From a virus: DNA of 64,000 nucleotides. The stretch is from IMG/VR virus record IMGVR_UViG_3300017989_000057, positions 96,682-160,681 of that record; one strand, given 5' to 3'. Positions within the stretch are counted from its first letter, which is position 1; each line of letters begins with the position of its first letter. The notes beneath the pieces were generated by a model. It did no database searches, was not told the DNA's origin, and worked only from the letters and a program-made list of their open reading frames with translations. Positions 1 through 8,436 of this stretch are shown in pieces. The translations under genes and the position numbers were made by a program.

Positions 1-9
1 TCCACAAAA

Positions 10-837
10 TCAGAAATTTTCGTACGCGCGTGCGATTGCTGCAAGGATGCCACCGATCTGTGGGGACATGGCCGATAACTGTCGGAACAGAGGTGTCTTG
101 ACAGCGGCCAAGATTTCTGGCTTATGGTTCCGATAACCTTTGGCACCCTGGAGTCCCCTGATGCCACCACATTCGGCCAGCCGAATATGCGTTCCATGAT
201 GGTTTGATGTTGCCAACGAGGGCCAGTATGTTTCCGATAGGTTGGCTGGTGGTTCCCCAAGGCTTGATTCCAAGACCATGTGCAGTAGGAGTTGTTCGTT
301 GAAGCCCTGTTCAGGAAGGCGAATTTGACCGGCCTTGAGCATTGGGCGATACTTGTTAATCATGGGCCGCATCGCTGCGAACCATTCTCTTGGCTTGATG
401 ACATGGATGCCGCTCATCCGTCTCGGCCCGGCCTGCGGCGGTCTGATGAAATTACTGTACGGGATTCCTAGCTGGTCACAATGTGCGAGATGCTGATCCA
501 TGTACGGTGGAGTCTCAACATAGGTTGCCATATCGACATCGCCGATAGACATGCAGTCGTACTGTTCGAAGGCTGGCTCGAAGGTTAACCACCGGAGGCA
601 TTTGATTGTATTGGCGTCCGTATGTGTGTATTCTGGAAAGGCTCGCTCTCGCACCTCGAAGTTGCCCGACAGCAAAGTGAGCATCTGGCGGATGTTGTCT
701 GCCAATGCTACGTCAAGCAGCACAAGCTTGTGGGCTTTTGGGTATGCTCTGTTGAGGAAATACAGGAACCATGGGACATATTTTTGATATGGCCGGTTGG
801 CTACTGTCATGAAGCACATCTTGCTTTCATCAGGCAT
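10..837 (-). CDS. glycosyltransferase-like protein (GT-A type, low similarity)
   Basis: Complete 275-residue frame. A hydrophobic strand followed by IGDVDM near residue 100 resembles the DxD metal/nucleotide-sugar site of GT-A glycosyltransferases. The N-terminus (MTVANRPYQKYVPWFLYFLN) resembles enzymes that start with a donor-binding strand. It overlaps the epimerase gene upstream by 8 bases and is the last gene of the glycan cassette visible here. The family is inferred from motif and context; no exact family is recognised. Confidence 0.6.
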   Translation of the reverse strand: MPDESKMCFMTVANRPYQKYVPWFLYFLNRAYPKAHKLVLLDVALADNIRQMLTLLSGNFEVRERAFPEYTHTDANTIKCLRWLTFEPAFEQYDCMSIGDVDMATYVETPPYMDQHLAHCDQLGIPYSNFIRPPQAGPRRMSGIHVIKPREWFAAMRPMINKYRPMLKAGQIRLPEQGFNEQLLLHMVLESSLGEPPANLSETYWPSLATSNHHGTHIRLAECGGIRGLQGAKGYRNHKPEILAAVKTPLFRQLSAMSPQIGGILAAIARAYENF

Positions 838-1771
838 TGGTTGTCCCCCTGTAATAATCTATGGCTCGTCGCATTCCCTCTTCGAAGCTGACAATGGGTT
901 GGTATCCAAGCAGGGATTGTGCTAGTTGTATGTCGGCGCATGAATGCTTGATGTCTCCGGGGCGTTCTTCTGTGTAGTCCGCAATTCGCTGCATACCAAG
1001 TAGATCACAAATGATATCTATGACACGATTGACCGTGATCTGCCCACCACATGCAACGTTAACCGCTTCGCCGTGCGTCTCTTGTGCCATCATGGCGAGG
1101 ATGTTGCCTATTACAACATTGTCTATGTATGTGAAGTCTCGTGTTTGCTCGCCATCTCCGTAGACTGTTGGTGCTTGTCCTCGGAGTAGTAGGGTAACAA
1201 ACGCAGGGATGGCTGCTGCGTATTGACTGTTGGGGTCTTGTCTTTCGCCGAAAACATTGAAGTACCTCAGAGATACTGTCTGCAACCCATAGCACTCGTA
1301 GAACGCTTTGCAATATCGTTCTCCGGTGTACTTTTGTACCGCGTATGGGCTGAGTGGCATTGGACAAATGCCTTCGTGCTTGGGCGATTCTACCGTATCT
1401 CCGTATGCCGAACTGCTACCCGCATAAATGAATCTTTTGGCCCCACACCATTTGGCTGCTTTGAGCATATTGAATGTTCCGTTGATATTCACTGCGTGAC
1501 TGGGATTGGGATTGTCTACTGACTTCGGAACAGATGGGATGGCCGCTTGGTGGAAGACATATTCGACCCCTTCGCACGCAATTTCGCACTGCTTCGGATC
1601 GCAAATGTCTCCATAGATGAAAGCTATTTGTTCTCGTACATCTTCTAGGTTGGTAAAATCGCCGGTAGAGAGATCATCTAGCACCCGCACCGTATGTCCA
1701 TCCTGGAGTAGTCTATGGACCAGATGCGATCCTATAAAACCGGCACCGCCCGTAACCAGCGTTACTGCCAT
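830..1771 (-). CDS. NAD-dependent sugar-nucleotide epimerase/dehydratase
   Basis: Extended short-chain dehydrogenase of the GalE/WcaG type, 313 residues, a normal family length. The N-terminus carries the Rossmann motif TGGAGFIGSH (residues 7-16), and the catalytic Tyr-x3-Lys is in SPYAVQKYTGE with an upstream Ser-rich strand (AGSSSAYGD). It should epimerise or dehydrate an NDP-sugar supplied by the nucleotidyltransferase encoded further upstream. Its start codon overlaps the stop of the preceding glycosyltransferase by one base, indicating one operon. Substrate unknown. Confidence 0.9.
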   Translation of the reverse strand: MAVTLVTGGAGFIGSHLVHRLLQDGHTVRVLDDLSTGDFTNLEDVREQIAFIYGDICDPKQCEIACEGVEYVFHQAAIPSVPKSVDNPNPSHAVNINGTFNMLKAAKWCGAKRFIYAGSSSAYGDTVESPKHEGICPMPLSPYAVQKYTGERYCKAFYECYGLQTVSLRYFNVFGERQDPNSQYAAAIPAFVTLLLRGQAPTVYGDGEQTRDFTYIDNVVIGNILAMMAQETHGEAVNVACGGQITVNRVIDIICDLLGMQRIADYTEERPGDIKHSCADIQLAQSLLGYQPIVSFEEGMRRAIDYYRGTTNA

Positions 1772-2511
1772 TAGCTTCCCACCGCCCTTCTGAACATTTG
1801 TCCGAGCAGAGATGGAGCTTCGAGCAGTTGTTGACGATTCATCCGCAGAACTGGGCTATTGTATTGCCTGAACATTTCGTGGAATAACATGCAGCCATAT
1901 GCGTCGTTGCCGCAATACTTATCTATCGGTTCTTTCCCGTCGAACCTAAATGCTTCCCACGAGGCGATTGGCATCAGCAGCCGATGGTCGAGATGATGGT
2001 ACTTGCGCCCCTTGACAGCTTGTCTGACCGTACCCGGACCCAGCGACCCCCACTTGAAGATGTGTCCAGGTGGATGGAGACTCAAAGCGTACTCAATCAG
2101 AGATACGGCTTTGGTGATCGTCGCACCGCCTTTGGTGGACAAAAGGAATCCGCTTTCTGGCTGCCCCGGAGGGAGTGTCGGTGATGCTGTGGCGACCAAA
2201 TCGATTTCCCCCTGCAAGAGATCGGCCAATGGCTTGAGGCTTCTGAACAGTATCAGGTCGCTGTCCAGCCAGATGCCGCCGTGTTCTCTAAGCAGCATGT
2301 ATCTCAGGAAGTTGGACTTGTTGTTGATTTGAGCTATCTGGAAAAAGCTCTCTGGGATGCTGGGTAGAAACTGCCTTACGTTCTCTGTGGTTACAATATT
2401 GATTTCAAAATCCTCTCCACAATGCTTGCGGATAGTTTCCCAGCATAGCTGTATGTATGCTGGTGCTTCTGTCCGTCCTGGCGGATTGTCCCAGTATAGC
2501 CAAATATGCAT
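1771..2511 (-). CDS. capsular-polysaccharide-type glycosyltransferase (GT32-like)
   Basis: 246 residues. The N-terminus IWLYWDNPPG and the central pattern NKSNFLRYMLLREHGGIWLDSDLILF match the Gly_transf_sug/Caps_synth group (OCH1-like), in which the LDSD segment is the DxD that binds a metal and a nucleotide sugar. It likely adds one sugar in the same pathway as its operon neighbours. Acceptor and donor cannot be read from sequence. Confidence 0.85.
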   Translation of the reverse strand: MHIWLYWDNPPGRTEAPAYIQLCWETIRKHCGEDFEINIVTTENVRQFLPSIPESFFQIAQINNKSNFLRYMLLREHGGIWLDSDLILFRSLKPLADLLQGEIDLVATASPTLPPGQPESGFLLSTKGGATITKAVSLIEYALSLHPPGHIFKWGSLGPGTVRQAVKGRKYHHLDHRLLMPIASWEAFRFDGKEPIDKYCGNDAYGCMLFHEMFRQYNSPVLRMNRQQLLEAPSLLGQMFRRAVGS

Positions 2512-2520
2512 TCTCTTCTC

Positions 2521-3096
2521 CTAACTGACTACCGAAAACAGCACCATGTGTCTGTGGTCCCCCATATAGACATGGACGTTGTTGATGCCCTCGGCCTTTA
2601 TTCGCTCTCGAAGTTCCTTTTCTTTGTGCTGCTGCGAAGGACTTTTCCTTACGTCGAAATCAACAAAGGTGGCTTTAACCTTCCTGTATTCACCCGTATC
2701 TAATAGGTCGCTGATAATATCGCATTCGCTACCTTCGCAATTCAACTTCAAGAACACTTCGTCATCTTCCGACATGTTCTCTCGGAACCAATCTGACGCC
2801 TTGACAAAACGACATCGCGTCACACGAGGCTCCGGGTTGCAGGTTGTTTGATAGTCGGCGTGTACTGTACCCCCTTGACTGCCTTCGTTGTGCAAGTCCA
2901 TCTCACACTCACTTGACCATAGACCGACCTTGACAATCGTCACCTTCGGGTTGGTTCCGAACTTGCGATCCAAGATATCGTGACACAAGGGCGATGGGTC
3001 AAATCCGAAGATGTGATCCACCTTGAATCTGGGTCTAAGTAGAAGTTCGATTGTCTGCCCATGATGGGCACCTATGTCCAGAAAGATACGCTTCAT
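2521..3096 (-). CDS. FkbM-family SAM-dependent methyltransferase
   Basis: About 191 residues from the ATG at 3096, which is preceded by GGAGGAAG; a longer upstream frame lacks such a site. FLDIGAHHGQTIE near the N-terminus is motif I for S-adenosylmethionine, FGFDPSP is the acidic ribose-binding motif, and LKLNCEGSECDII is the typical FkbM continuation. FkbM enzymes O-methylate sugars or other hydroxyl groups, so here it probably caps a sugar of the glycan made by the neighbours. Confidence 0.85.
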   Translation of the reverse strand: MKRIFLDIGAHHGQTIELLLRPRFKVDHIFGFDPSPLCHDILDRKFGTNPKVTIVKVGLWSSECEMDLHNEGSQGGTVHADYQTTCNPEPRVTRCRFVKASDWFRENMSEDDEVFLKLNCEGSECDIISDLLDTGEYRKVKATFVDFDVRKSPSQQHKEKELRERIKAEGINNVHVYMGDHRHMVLFSVVS

Positions 3097-3097
3097 T

Positions 3098-3943
3098 CTA
3101 CTTCCTCCAGTCTGTGTAAACAAAGCGGGCCAAAAAACAATCGTCGTGGATGTGGAAGGCGAATTTCAGTTTCGGGAGTAATCCTGTGACCCTCAATTGT
3201 TTGAGTGCAAATTCATGATTGGAAGGAACACCTTGCCGCAGAAAGGTACCAAGATTGTCGTACAAATCGCCGAACTTGTCCATAATTTCAGAGCCGCCGA
3301 AGAACCAATAGTCTGCCAGTGCCGGGTAATGTGGGTCATGTGGGTATCCAATATGAACATGCCTGAGTGTTGGATCATTCTTCTTGTTCCATCCGTGGAA
3401 GAACCAATCTTCGTGTCTGATACCATGCCCATTTGGAAGCTTCATGACACACCAGTTGGATGCATAGAAGTGGTTCGGGTCAAACTTGCTGAAATAGACA
3501 TCCACCATCCATGCAACATCGAAGCGGCCAATCATTACCATGTCGTATCGAAAGCCATGTTCCTCTTCGTATTGCCGTTTGAGGTGCATACACTTTTGAA
3601 CGCTGTACCATCGGGCGGCGGTAATCTGAGTTTTGGATGTTTCGCCATCCGGGTAACCTACGTCCACCTTGCCCCCAACGAAACTGAATTTGGGGTCTGG
3701 TTCAAAGATCGCTGCCTTGGGTTGGTAAGCATCCCTTAGTTCTTGCTCCACTTGGACACTTGGGGTGTGCATGAAAACATCCACCTGATCATTCTTGCTA
3801 AATAGATGTCGTTGATAGTGTTCTAGCCCCTTGGTCCATTCCACCGGAGTTCTTTTGCCGTTATGTCCGTTCCACATTTGGCCACCCACGACCTTCTTGC
3901 CTGGGTGCATTGCCATTCCACTCAAACAAAGTGCGACTCTCAT
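3098..3943 (-). CDS. predicted glycan-modifying protein, glycosyltransferase-like
   Basis: 281 residues, no firm family. The start MRVALCLSGMA and the mid-protein sequence YDMVMIGRFDVAWM (an RxD in place of DxD after a hydrophobic strand) are reminiscent of nucleotide-sugar-binding folds found in phage and bacterial surface-polysaccharide loci. It is rich in His and aromatic residues. It sits between two methyltransferases in the same operon, which supports a role in glycan assembly; the reaction is not known. Confidence 0.5.
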   Translation of the reverse strand: MRVALCLSGMAMHPGKKVVGGQMWNGHNGKRTPVEWTKGLEHYQRHLFSKNDQVDVFMHTPSVQVEQELRDAYQPKAAIFEPDPKFSFVGGKVDVGYPDGETSKTQITAARWYSVQKCMHLKRQYEEEHGFRYDMVMIGRFDVAWMVDVYFSKFDPNHFYASNWCVMKLPNGHGIRHEDWFFHGWNKKNDPTLRHVHIGYPHDPHYPALADYWFFGGSEIMDKFGDLYDNLGTFLRQGVPSNHEFALKQLRVTGLLPKLKFAFHIHDDCFLARFVYTDWRK

Positions 3944-3952
3944 GCGATCCTC

Positions 3953-4546
3953 CTACTCCAAGACGCGGACTATCTTGCGCTCTTCGCCAGATGGTGTATG
4001 ATCGACAAATGGTACAATTTCACAGCGACGACCGAATGCTGCTACCCATTCGTTGAACGCTCGCTGTTCATGATCATCATACTGAGCATCGTGTTTGTAG
4101 AACCATTCGTCGAAGACGATGATCGTGCCCTCGACGATGTAGTCGTTCAAGGCCCACAACACCTCTTTGGCAGAGCTATAGAGGTCAGAATCAACGTGCA
4201 ATAACGCAATTGGTTGTGCTACTTTGAGATGGTCTGGCAATGTATCCGAAAACCATCCGGCGTAGAACTTTACATTTGGAACATTGGGGATAACACCGTT
4301 GGTCGAAAAGTATTCTGGTGGAACCACAACGACCCCGTGCTTGTCTATCCAAGCCTCTGGTAGTCCCACGAATGAGTCAAACCCAAATACCTGGAATGAA
4401 TCATCTAGTGTCTGTCGTATAACCCTGATTGTCTCACCACGACAAACACCAAATTCCAAGACGTGCTTGTACCTGCTATCCAACAACGTTAGTCCATGCT
4501 GTAGGCTAGAGCGTATCACGGCCACACCTTTCTTTGTATGTTTCAA
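3953..4546 (-). CDS. TylF-like class I methyltransferase
   Basis: Up to 197 residues. VLEFGVCRGETIRVI is SAM motif I, VFGFDSFVGLPEAW is the TylF/MycF-type motif following strand 2, and LLHVDSDLYSS plus IIVFDEWF supply metal-binding acidic residues typical of macrocin O-methyltransferase relatives that act on sugars. The longest start is a TTG inside the upstream sulfotransferase gene; an internal GTG seven codons in has a better-placed AAAGGT and may be the true start. Confidence 0.8.
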   Translation of the reverse strand: MKHTKKGVAVIRSSLQHGLTLLDSRYKHVLEFGVCRGETIRVIRQTLDDSFQVFGFDSFVGLPEAWIDKHGVVVVPPEYFSTNGVIPNVPNVKFYAGWFSDTLPDHLKVAQPIALLHVDSDLYSSAKEVLWALNDYIVEGTIIVFDEWFYKHDAQYDDHEQRAFNEWVAAFGRRCEIVPFVDHTPSGEERKIVRVLE

Positions 4547-5174
4547 ACAACTGGCTGAAACTAGCCAGAAATTCCTGGTCCTCCGTTGAGACTTCGAATG
4601 GTTGGTTGTTTAGAGGGTGCCAGCCCACTGTTTTAGTTACTGGGTCCAGAGATTTTCTTTTCCATCCCAACCGTTGCTGAACACTGTCCAAAACAACTTC
4701 CTGATCCTGTTGCATCTGTTCGTATGTGATAGTCCAATCTGCGTATGTTAACCAAAACATGTTGGTCAATAGCCACAGTTCGGGTGGCGTTGCTAATTGA
4801 TCTTGTATCCAACTTCTCCTGGGTTGAGATACGATCTTGTCGTCGAAGTAGATTTTGCATTTACCAATCACTCTTGGCATCTTCCTGTATGGCGTTCGGA
4901 TGAAATCCGAGAAGTCAGCCAGCTTGATACCATTACGTTCTCTCATTCTGAACACAGACATCAAAACAGGTTGTATGCTGCGACTACAGTGGAGGATGTG
5001 AGCACGCTTATAATGCTCTCGTATCTCTGTGTCGAACTTGTGGCCACCAAACATATCCATATACTTGGTATACGGAGTGACAAAACTATCGAAGATAGTT
5101 CTAAGCACCCAATGTGTTCCACTGCGTGGGTGAGTCACTAGCCGCAATCTGTCTTTCTTAAATTTCCGTGCCAC
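4506..5174 (-). CDS. sulfotransferase family protein
   Basis: 222 residues. THPRSGTHWVLRTI near residue 14 is the 5'-phosphosulfate-binding loop of PAPS-dependent sulfotransferases (normally YPRSGTTW-like). A second Ser/Arg segment (ILHCSRSIQPVLMSVF) corresponds to the 3'-phosphate-binding motif. It would transfer sulfate from PAPS to a sugar hydroxyl. It overlaps both neighbours, so it is translated with the glycan cassette. The carrier (phage glycan, host envelope or small molecule) is not visible. Confidence 0.8.
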   Translation of the reverse strand: MARKFKKDRLRLVTHPRSGTHWVLRTIFDSFVTPYTKYMDMFGGHKFDTEIREHYKRAHILHCSRSIQPVLMSVFRMRERNGIKLADFSDFIRTPYRKMPRVIGKCKIYFDDKIVSQPRRSWIQDQLATPPELWLLTNMFWLTYADWTITYEQMQQDQEVVLDSVQQRLGWKRKSLDPVTKTVGWHPLNNQPFEVSTEDQEFLASFSQLFETYKERCGRDTL

Positions 5175-6744
5175 TGTTTTCCTCCAAGAGATTGTGCAAC
5201 ATCAACTTACCAAGGTGGAACAACATCTCGGCGTATGGTTGGTGATGCAATGCTGCGATATTTAGATATATCAGTGCTGTCAACACCTTGACCTTGTGAC
5301 AATCATAATGATGCCGTGTCAAATATCGTTGTAACCATGTTTCACAATCGATGAGAATTTGTCGCCTCAGAAAATCGAAGTTGACTGTAGTTCCATCGAT
5401 ATCTATTTCGTATAAACCACGGTGGATAATGCCGTGAGAAACTATCAGGCCATGCCACAGTTTTGCCAGATCGTAGTATATGTCGCCATAGTCACTGAGT
5501 CCACCAAAGTTCTGTCGCCAGTCGAGCAAGCTGAAGGCACTGCCTGTGTCGATCGTGTTCTCGAAGTGGAGATCACCATGAAAGCGAACCGGAATACCTT
5601 CGGATATCCATGTCCAATCGACATGTTCCAGCAACTCTGCCGCAGATGGTACATTCACTCCGTTAATGCACTGCGCCGAATCCTCGTATCCGAATCGGTC
5701 GAAATAAGCCTGCACTCGTTGAATGGTTTTGTCTTGGTAGAATTTGCGGTATGCCTCTCTTACCTCCACAGTCAATAATTGTCTATCACCCCATAGTCCC
5801 TCCAGCCACGCCAAAAACTCTTTGAACCGCAGCATGGTAACTGTGTCGGATAGCACCCTACCCTCAACCATAGGATAACAATACATGTTGGCGGTGCTGC
5901 CCTCAATTTCGGGGACGTATCCATCGAGCGAAGTCTTGGCCCTGGCAACTCTTTGAGCAATGAAATCCCGATCTGTTGAGAACTTCACCACCCTACCATT
6001 GCAGAACCATATATGCTCCTGAGCCTTCGGTAGAATATTGGGATCATCTTCTGTCCCGAACACCTGATTAGCGTACGACAGGGCCTCTACTGTCCCTGTA
6101 TCGTACCATGTGAACTTGACACCCTTGACCGACTGTTGCTTGACCATCGAAGCCAGGGCAAATGACTCCCCCTGGTTCGTCGTGCCCTCTTGGAGCGCTC
6201 TATCCATAGCCGCCCAGAAGGCTTTGTAGTCGTTGACGCCGCAGATGCCAATGTACGCCTTCGCCTCTGGGTGGACCCCCTTTTCCCCCAAGTCCTTGAC
6301 AACGGTATCATCCCACGAGTCAGCTACGACAGAACGATAATCGTTACCAGCCCGAATGTCTGCATATCCTATCCAGTCATGATCGGGGCGAGGGATACTT
6401 TCTGTGACGATAGCGTCGTTGGTAAAGAAGATGAATGGACATTGCAACACATCTCGGTAGTCGCATAAATCTGCGGTTAGACCTTTTCGGTTAGCCCAGA
6501 TGAATGTGAAATTGCGATCTGGGTATGCTAGCGTGAGAAACTCTTGGACCAATTCCCCCTTGTGTCCCAGGTCGATGATGAGTTCCACATCTGGCGGAAA
6601 CTTCTCGACAATGTAGGAAATAATTGGACGGTTGGCCACAGGAACCAATGTCTTGTTAACATGGTCACAGTGGTTTCCCAATCGAGAACCTACTCCAGCG
6701 GTTGGAACTAGAACTTTGTACGACTTATTTTCTTCCGTAGTCAT
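5158..6744 (-). CDS. sugar nucleotidyltransferase fused to a choline/aminoglycoside-kinase-like domain
   Basis: 528 residues in two domains. Residues about 8-240 are an NTP-transferase: VLVPTAGVGSRLG with the following LVPVANRPIISYIV is the signature that binds NTP and sugar-1-phosphate, and FTNDAI supplies the metal-binding Asp. Residues about 290-520 are a protein-kinase-fold small-molecule kinase: RFHGDLHFENT is the Brenner catalytic motif and LLDWRQNFGG the DFG-like metal site. One chain could phosphorylate a sugar or amino-alcohol and then activate it as a nucleotide derivative. It overlaps the sulfotransferase gene by 17 bases. Confidence 0.87.
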   Translation of the reverse strand: MTTEENKSYKVLVPTAGVGSRLGNHCDHVNKTLVPVANRPIISYIVEKFPPDVELIIDLGHKGELVQEFLTLAYPDRNFTFIWANRKGLTADLCDYRDVLQCPFIFFTNDAIVTESIPRPDHDWIGYADIRAGNDYRSVVADSWDDTVVKDLGEKGVHPEAKAYIGICGVNDYKAFWAAMDRALQEGTTNQGESFALASMVKQQSVKGVKFTWYDTGTVEALSYANQVFGTEDDPNILPKAQEHIWFCNGRVVKFSTDRDFIAQRVARAKTSLDGYVPEIEGSTANMYCYPMVEGRVLSDTVTMLRFKEFLAWLEGLWGDRQLLTVEVREAYRKFYQDKTIQRVQAYFDRFGYEDSAQCINGVNVPSAAELLEHVDWTWISEGIPVRFHGDLHFENTIDTGSAFSLLDWRQNFGGLSDYGDIYYDLAKLWHGLIVSHGIIHRGLYEIDIDGTTVNFDFLRRQILIDCETWLQRYLTRHHYDCHKVKVLTALIYLNIAALHHQPYAEMLFHLGKLMLHNLLEENSGTEI

Positions 6745-7072
6745 CGCTCACCCTTATAACATCGTCTTGCTCTGGAGTAGACGCTTCTAGATAAATAGTA
6801 TCAGTTATCCCATACATACGGTGTGTTCTGCCTGCGGGAATTGTATAATGTTCTCCTGGCATTAATTGTATATCTTCCCAGATAGAATCTGAACCAGAAA
6901 AATTAGTAGTAACGATTAGTATTCCACTTATTACTATAATAGTCTCGGTTTTGCGTTCATGATATTGTAAACTACAACGATTTCCAGCTTTCATAAATAA
7001 GCGCTTTACCATATAATTATTATTTACTTCTAACATTTCTTCCCTACCCCATGGCTTTTCAACGACTTTCAT
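6725..7072 (-). CDS. cupin-domain sugar isomerase/epimerase-like protein
   Basis: 115 residues from the ATG at 7072. The pattern VEKPWGREEM at the N-terminus and QYHERKTET, with a later GEHYTIPAGRTHRMYG, gives the His/Glu metal ligands of the cupin barrel seen in the C-terminal domain of mannose-6-phosphate isomerase/GDP-mannose pyrophosphorylase. Alone it probably binds a phosphosugar or nucleotide sugar. The gene is visibly more AT-rich than its neighbours, suggesting separate acquisition. Confidence 0.75.
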   Translation of the reverse strand: MKVVEKPWGREEMLEVNNNYMVKRLFMKAGNRCSLQYHERKTETIIVISGILIVTTNFSGSDSIWEDIQLMPGEHYTIPAGRTHRMYGITDTIYLEASTPEQDDVIRVSDDYGRK

Positions 7073-8075
7073 TATCCCCCTCCAAAGCAAAAAGGTAGTG
7101 TTCGATGACCTTGGTTACTTCGTGGATAATTCCTTCGCGGACACTGATCTCTTTGGATAGCTGGTCGGCAAGTTCCTTGTATGCCGGTCCATTGAAGTGA
7201 TAGTGTCCCGCAACGAGTACGACCAACATCTGTTGTAGGGCATGGGACGCATTGACCCACTTTTTCCATCGGCCACCTTCGGTTACCTCATCGACAAATG
7301 GCTGTGTGTCTATCCCATATAGCAATGCCTGGGAAAGAATGTAGTTTGTCTGCACCACCCCAAGTTGCGGAGCTATGTTGACAGCATCTACAATCCCACG
7401 CCGTAGTTCTAGTTGTTCGCGGCTCAGATAATCGGCATTGTGTTCCTTGAGCTTGACCCCACACCCAGAGATTGCCCGATACATCTCGCCGACAGCATTG
7501 GCGTCAAATGTTCCTGTGTTGTGTGCTTCTCTGACGAGACTACCTGTTTGCACGACGTAGAAGACAGGGGTGGCGACCTGTTGGCACGCACGGACCCCAG
7601 CGACTATCTTGCCTGTGTCGGTCTCTGTGACGCCCACATTCTCATCGGTGCCGATCTCGAACATGACATTCGGGTTGATACCCAGAGCGAATTGCATCAA
7701 CTCGGTTGTGAGGCGTATCTTCTGATCGTGTTCAACCTGCATGTGGCACAGGTCTAAATGAATCAAATCAAAACCGTTCTCCAAATCACACCGGATGGTC
7801 CGTCGTGTTTGATCCAGGTCGTGTTCGGGTTTCAGTCCGAATCCAGGCCCACAATGGTCTCGGCATATTACAACGTTAGCTTGCGGATATGATCTGCGCA
7901 AATGATCAATATACTCTGTGTATTGTGGGGTCGTGAATACGTATCCATGATCAGCGTCTACCTGATTGCGCGAACAGATGAGCATTAGTTGTACGCCAAA
8001 CTTGTGGGAATAGCGAAAAACCGCTTCGATGACTTCATTGCTCATTGGCCCGCACGCCAGACTAGATGTCAACAT
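7059..8075 (-). CDS. GatZ/KbaZ-like tagatose-bisphosphate aldolase subunit homologue
   Basis: 338 residues forming a TIM barrel of the class II tagatose-bisphosphate aldolase group. Visible hallmarks are VICRDHCGPGFG (residues about 70-82), LIHLDLCHMQ and FEIGTDENVG. GatZ/KbaZ proteins normally stabilise a catalytic GatY/KbaY partner; no partner is present in the window, so it may act alone on another ketose phosphate. The ATG at 8075 follows a GGGGATGG site and overlaps the end of the HAD phosphatase gene. Confidence 0.75.
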   Translation of the reverse strand: MLTSSLACGPMSNEVIEAVFRYSHKFGVQLMLICSRNQVDADHGYVFTTPQYTEYIDHLRRSYPQANVVICRDHCGPGFGLKPEHDLDQTRRTIRCDLENGFDLIHLDLCHMQVEHDQKIRLTTELMQFALGINPNVMFEIGTDENVGVTETDTGKIVAGVRACQQVATPVFYVVQTGSLVREAHNTGTFDANAVGEMYRAISGCGVKLKEHNADYLSREQLELRRGIVDAVNIAPQLGVVQTNYILSQALLYGIDTQPFVDEVTEGGRWKKWVNASHALQQMLVVLVAGHYHFNGPAYKELADQLSKEISVREGIIHEVTKVIEHYLFALEGDNESR

Positions 8076-8436
8076 TTTCCATCCCCTTGTTTCGCTCGAT
8101 GTTCACACACGCAGCCGTTTTACCCTTCCGGCCCGGTTTCACATCGTTAATAACCACACGCTGTCCTCTGGGTAAGTCCATAATCAGATGGTGATAGTAA
8201 AGCCCCGCTTCTCCTATCTGTTGTTCAGTCAGTTGTCGCAGACTCTCTGGCCGTCCCGTGGTCAGAACGACCGTATAGCCTTTGTAGGCCCACTGTTTGA
8301 ACGCCTCTCTGGCCCCAGGCAGTAACTCACATGGGTTGGTCAGTATTTCAGCTATATCCCCGTGGTGCTTGAAAACGCAACCATCCAGATCGCAAAATAC
8401 GGTCTTGATATATACAGCATGATCAATCTGTGACAT
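8062..8436 (-). CDS. HAD-superfamily sugar phosphatase-like protein
   Basis: About 124 residues from an internal ATG at 8436 that overlaps the polymerase stop. VFCDLDGCVFKH is HAD motif I (nucleophile Asp and general acid Asp), VVLTTGRPES is motif II, and VINDVKPGRKGK carries the motif III/IV Asp and Lys region. It is short and capless, like phosphatases of heptose or nucleotide-sugar pathways. Probably dephosphorylates an intermediate of the adjacent glycan pathway. Confidence 0.8.
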   Translation of the reverse strand: MSQIDHAVYIKTVFCDLDGCVFKHHGDIAEILTNPCELLPGAREAFKQWAYKGYTVVLTTGRPESLRQLTEQQIGEAGLYYHHLIMDLPRGQRVVINDVKPGRKGKTAACVNIERNKGMENVDI

